NCBI GenBank assembly: GCA_030630065.1
Contig: DAOVNU010000020.1
Span: forward strand, 1 to 8,469
Reading direction: 5' to 3'
Length of the DNA: 8,469 nt
DNA from: a bacterium
GTDB lineage: Bacteria; Ratteibacteria; UBA8468
The notes below the pieces were generated by a model that worked only from the letters and a program-made list of their open reading frames with translations, had not been told where the DNA came from and did no database searches. Shown here one piece after another: positions 6,506 through 8,469 of this stretch; positions within the stretch are counted from its first letter, which is position 1; the number at the start of each line of letters is the position of its first letter. The position numbers were made by a program, and so were the translations under genes.

Positions 6506-7050
6506 TCCAAATTGGCGTGATGCTCAAGAAGTTCCCTGTTTGAAATTCTTTTCTTCTTTTGAATCAGAATTGCCACGGTATCACAAAATAGTAAAAGCGA
6601 TTGTTCGAAAAGATTACCGAGTGGTTGAAAGGATTTTTTCTTTGAAAACTTTGTTGGCGCAGGAATACAGATTACAAAATCAGCAAGTTTTGCGGTCTTT
6701 GAGTCCTTTTTAGCGGTAATTAAGGCAACCTTAGTGCCAATTCTCCTGGCAGTTCTTGCAATTTCAAGAGGTAAAATACCCTCTCCCGAACCGGAGCCAA
6801 TAACAAGAAGGTCTCTCTTTGTCGCCGGGGGTTCAATTGTCTCCCCTACTACATAAACATCAAGATTCAGATGCTTTAATCTTTTGGCAAAAGAGTTCAT
6901 CATCAGCATACTTCTTCCCGTCCCTGCCACAAATACCTTTTCCGCAGAAAGAAGCATTTTGATTAATGCCTCTACCTTCTTCTTTTCTATTTTAGAAAGA
7001 GCATCTCTTATTTCTTCAATAACCTTATCCTTAATCCCTGAAAAATTCAC
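6502..7050 (-). CDS. hxlB: 6-phospho-3-hexuloisomerase (SIS domain)
   Basis: This 182-residue protein is a single SIS (sugar isomerase) domain of the size and pattern of 6-phospho-3-hexuloisomerase, which converts D-arabino-hex-3-ulose 6-phosphate to fructose 6-phosphate in the ribulose monophosphate pathway. Visible motifs are AGTGRS at 42-47, the AKRL-HL--DVYVVGE segment at 55-70, the phosphate-binding SGSGEG at 86-91, FEQ at 148-150 (E149), and the typical end HHANLE. The GTG start (7048-7050) directly abuts the dnaK stop (TAA, 7051-7053), with only a weak AAGAAG upstream, so translation probably depends on ribosomes finishing dnaK. The partner 3-hexulose-6-phosphate synthase (HxlA) is not in the window. 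Without it the enzyme could serve pentose synthesis or formaldehyde fixation with a distant HxlA, or act on another hexulose phosphate. The family call is strong. Confidence 0.88.
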   Translation of the reverse strand: MNFSGIKDKVIEEIRDALSKIEKKKVEALIKMLLSAEKVFVAGTGRSMLMMNSFAKRLKHLNLDVYVVGETIEPPATKRDLLVIGSGSGEGILPLEIARTARRIGTKVALITAKKDSKTAKLADFVICIPAPTKFSKKKSFQPLGNLFEQSLLLFCDTVAILIQKKKRISNRELLEHHANLE

Positions 7051-8469
7051 TTATTTTTCTTCTTTTTTCTTATCCTCGTCCACCTCTTTATATTCAGCGT
7101 CAACCACATCCTCTTTCTTACCTTTTGGCTTTTCCTTTTCTTCCTTTTTTCCTTCTGCCTGTTGCTGTTGCTGTGCCTGCTGTTGTGCCTGTTGTTTCTG
7201 TTGTGCCTCCTTATAAAGAATTTCGGCTAATTTGTGGGATGCGGTAGAGAGTTCATCTATACTCTTTTTAATCTTTTCCTTATCCTTTGCTTCCAGGTCC
7301 TTTTTTAATTGCGCAATCTTTTCCTGAATATTTTTTTTGTCGGTCTCAGGGATTTTGCCTCCGTAATCCTTTAAACTCTTCTCCGTGGTATAAATGAGGG
7401 TCTCGGCCTGGTTGCGGAGTTCCACCCCTTCCTTTCTCTTTTTATCCTCTTCGCTAAATTTCTTTGCCTCATTGACCATCTTGTCAATCTCTTCCTGGGA
7501 GAGTTTTTTAGAGGCAGTGATTTTAATTGATTGTTCTTTGCCTGTTCCTAAATCCTTTGCCGAAACATTAATGATACCATTGGCATCAATGTCAAAACTT
7601 ACCTCAATCTGAGGGATGCCCCTTGGTGCCGGCGGAATTCCGGTAAGTTCAAATCGCCCTAAGGTAGTATTATCTGCCGCCATCGGACGCTCTCCCTGGA
7701 GAACGTGGATATCCACCGCGGGTTGATTATCGGCAGCGGTGGTGAAGGTCTTACTCTTTTTGGTAGGAATGGTGGTATTGCGTTCAATCAAAGGGGTTCT
7801 CACCGCACCCAGGGTCTCAATCCCTAATGTCAAAGGTGTAACATCCAGGAGAAGAATATCCTTTCCTTTCAGTTCTCCGGAGAGAATCCCGCCCTGGATG
7901 GCGGCACCCATTGCTACACATTCCATTGGGTCAACTCCCCCCTCCACCTTCTTACCCACATAATTTTCCATAAAACTCTGTACAGAGGGCATTCTTGTAG
8001 GACCGCCAACCAGAATAATTTTGTCAATATCCTTTAATTCCAACTTGGCATCGGAAATCGCCTGGTCGATGGGAGGTCTGCATTTTTCTATTACCGGCTC
8101 AACCAGTTCCTCCAATTTTGCCCTTCTTAAGGTCATCGTCAGATGTTTGGGTCCTGTTTTATCAGCGGTAATAAAGGGCAGATTAAGGTCGGTGGTAAGG
8201 GTGGAAGAGAGTTCAATCTTTGCCTTTTCTGCGGCTTCTCTAACCCTCTGCATTGCCATTTTATCGTTTTTCAGATTGATGCCGGCATCCTTTTCAAATT
8301 CACCGCAGATATAATCGATAATCTTCCGATCCATATCGGTGCCGCCCAATTGGGTATCACCTGAGGTTGACTTTACCTCAAAAACACCGCCACCAAGCAT
8401 CTCCATCACCGTAACGTCCAACGTTCCTCCTCCAAAATCAAAAACAAGAATTTTTAATTCTTTATCCAG
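7051..8469 (-). CDS. dnaK: Molecular chaperone DnaK (Hsp70), N-terminus beyond the window
   Basis: The frame stays open to the window edge, giving 472 visible residues; the first ~183, by comparison with E. coli DnaK, lie outside. The visible part opens with the ATPase-domain motif [12 protein letters not shown] (first Gly codon near 8436), then LGGTDMD, the [12 protein letters not shown] segment, LVGGPTRMP, the interdomain linker LLLDVTPL (7831-7854) and the beta-sandwich peptide-binding domain ([30 protein letters not shown]). The helical lid ends in a Gln/Ala tract and a Lys/Glu-rich tail after [10 protein letters not shown]. This is an ATP-driven cytoplasmic chaperone working with DnaJ and GrpE, neither of which is seen. 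Downstream it runs straight into a sugar phosphate isomerase gene rather than the commonly found dnaJ. The predicted full length is about 655 residues, slightly above E. coli's 638 because of the tail. Confidence 0.98.
   Translation of the reverse strand: MDKELKILVFDFGGGTLDVTVMEMLGGGVFEVKSTSGDTQLGGTDMDRKIIDYICGEFEKDAGINLKNDKMAMQRVREAAEKAKIELSSTLTTDLNLPFITADKTGPKHLTMTLRRAKLEELVEPVIEKCRPPIDQAISDAKLELKDIDKIILVGGPTRMPSVQSFMENYVGKKVEGGVDPMECVAMGAAIQGGILSGELKGKDILLLDVTPLTLGIETLGAVRTPLIERNTTIPTKKSKTFTTAADNQPAVDIHVLQGERPMAADNTTLGRFELTGIPPAPRGIPQIEVSFDIDANGIINVSAKDLGTGKEQSIKITASKKLSQEEIDKMVNEAKKFSEEDKKRKEGVELRNQAETLIYTTEKSLKDYGGKIPETDKKNIQEKIAQLKKDLEAKDKEKIKKSIDELSTASHKLAEILYKEAQQKQQAQQQAQQQQQAEGKKEEKEKPKGKKEDVVDAEYKEVDEDKKKEEK
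7159..7207 (-). repeat. Gln-codon low-complexity tract in the DnaK tail
   Basis: Imperfect runs of CAA/CAG with interspersed GCA/GCC codons encode a Gln/Ala-rich linker between the lid and the charged tail. Such tracts are common near the C-terminus of bacterial DnaK and expand by replication slippage. Confidence 0.7.

Noticed and set aside
6884..7216. A + strand open frame opposite hxlB and the dnaK tail
   Set aside because: It encodes Ser/Phe/Cys-rich low-complexity sequence that is simply the antisense of the Gln and Lys/Glu tracts; no ribosome site or family resemblance.
8419..8421. A DnaK start codon (TTG) at 8421
   Set aside because: The frame continues upstream through FDFGGGT to the window edge, so TTG is an internal Leu codon and the gene is cut by the window.

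Overview
The window comes from a bacterium of moderately low GC content with very tight gene packing. It carries a nearly complete set of sugar and polyol enzymes on the + strand (46-6497), converging on a dnaK-led pair on the - strand (6502-8469). DnaK is clearly bacterial. Nothing in the window fixes the phylum. The mix of a ferredoxin-linked 2-oxoacid oxidoreductase subunit with fermentative-type sugar enzymes suggests an anaerobe, possibly from an uncultivated lineage, but that is inference.

The + strand run holds seven genes. In order they are an EryH-like TIM-barrel isomerase/epimerase, an inosose-dehydratase-like TIM barrel, a long Gfo/Idh/MocA oxidoreductase, a xylose-isomerase-like TIM barrel, the gamma subunit of a 2-oxoacid:ferredoxin oxidoreductase, a zinc medium-chain dehydrogenase and a SrlD-like short-chain dehydrogenase. 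Gaps run from a 4-base overlap to 32 bases and no terminator is visible between them, so they are probably one transcript. Together they hold three NAD(P)-type dehydrogenases from three different folds and three different metal-dependent TIM barrels. That combination fits a catabolic route in which a sugar, glycoside or cyclitol is oxidised to a keto-sugar, then eliminated or isomerised, then reduced or oxidised again. The substrate cannot be read from the sequence. No transporter, kinase, glycoside hydrolase or regulator lies in the window.

The - strand pair is dnaK (its first ~180 codons lie beyond the window end) followed, with zero intergenic bases, by a 6-phospho-3-hexuloisomerase (hxlB-like). 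The usual partner, 3-hexulose-6-phosphate synthase, is not visible. The two transcription units meet tail to tail with 4 bases between their stop codons, both of which lie inside one 12-bp palindrome.

The points most worth a second look are: the oxidoreductase/TIM-barrel pair at 990-3002, which resembles oxidation-elimination systems; the xylose-isomerase-like protein, in which a conserved metal-ligand Asp is His; different arginine codon use in the block 990-4068; an orphan KorC-like subunit without a Shine-Dalgarno site; and the dnaK-hxlB junction. I see no RNA genes, CRISPR arrays, insertion sequences or intergenic stretches longer than about 45 bases.
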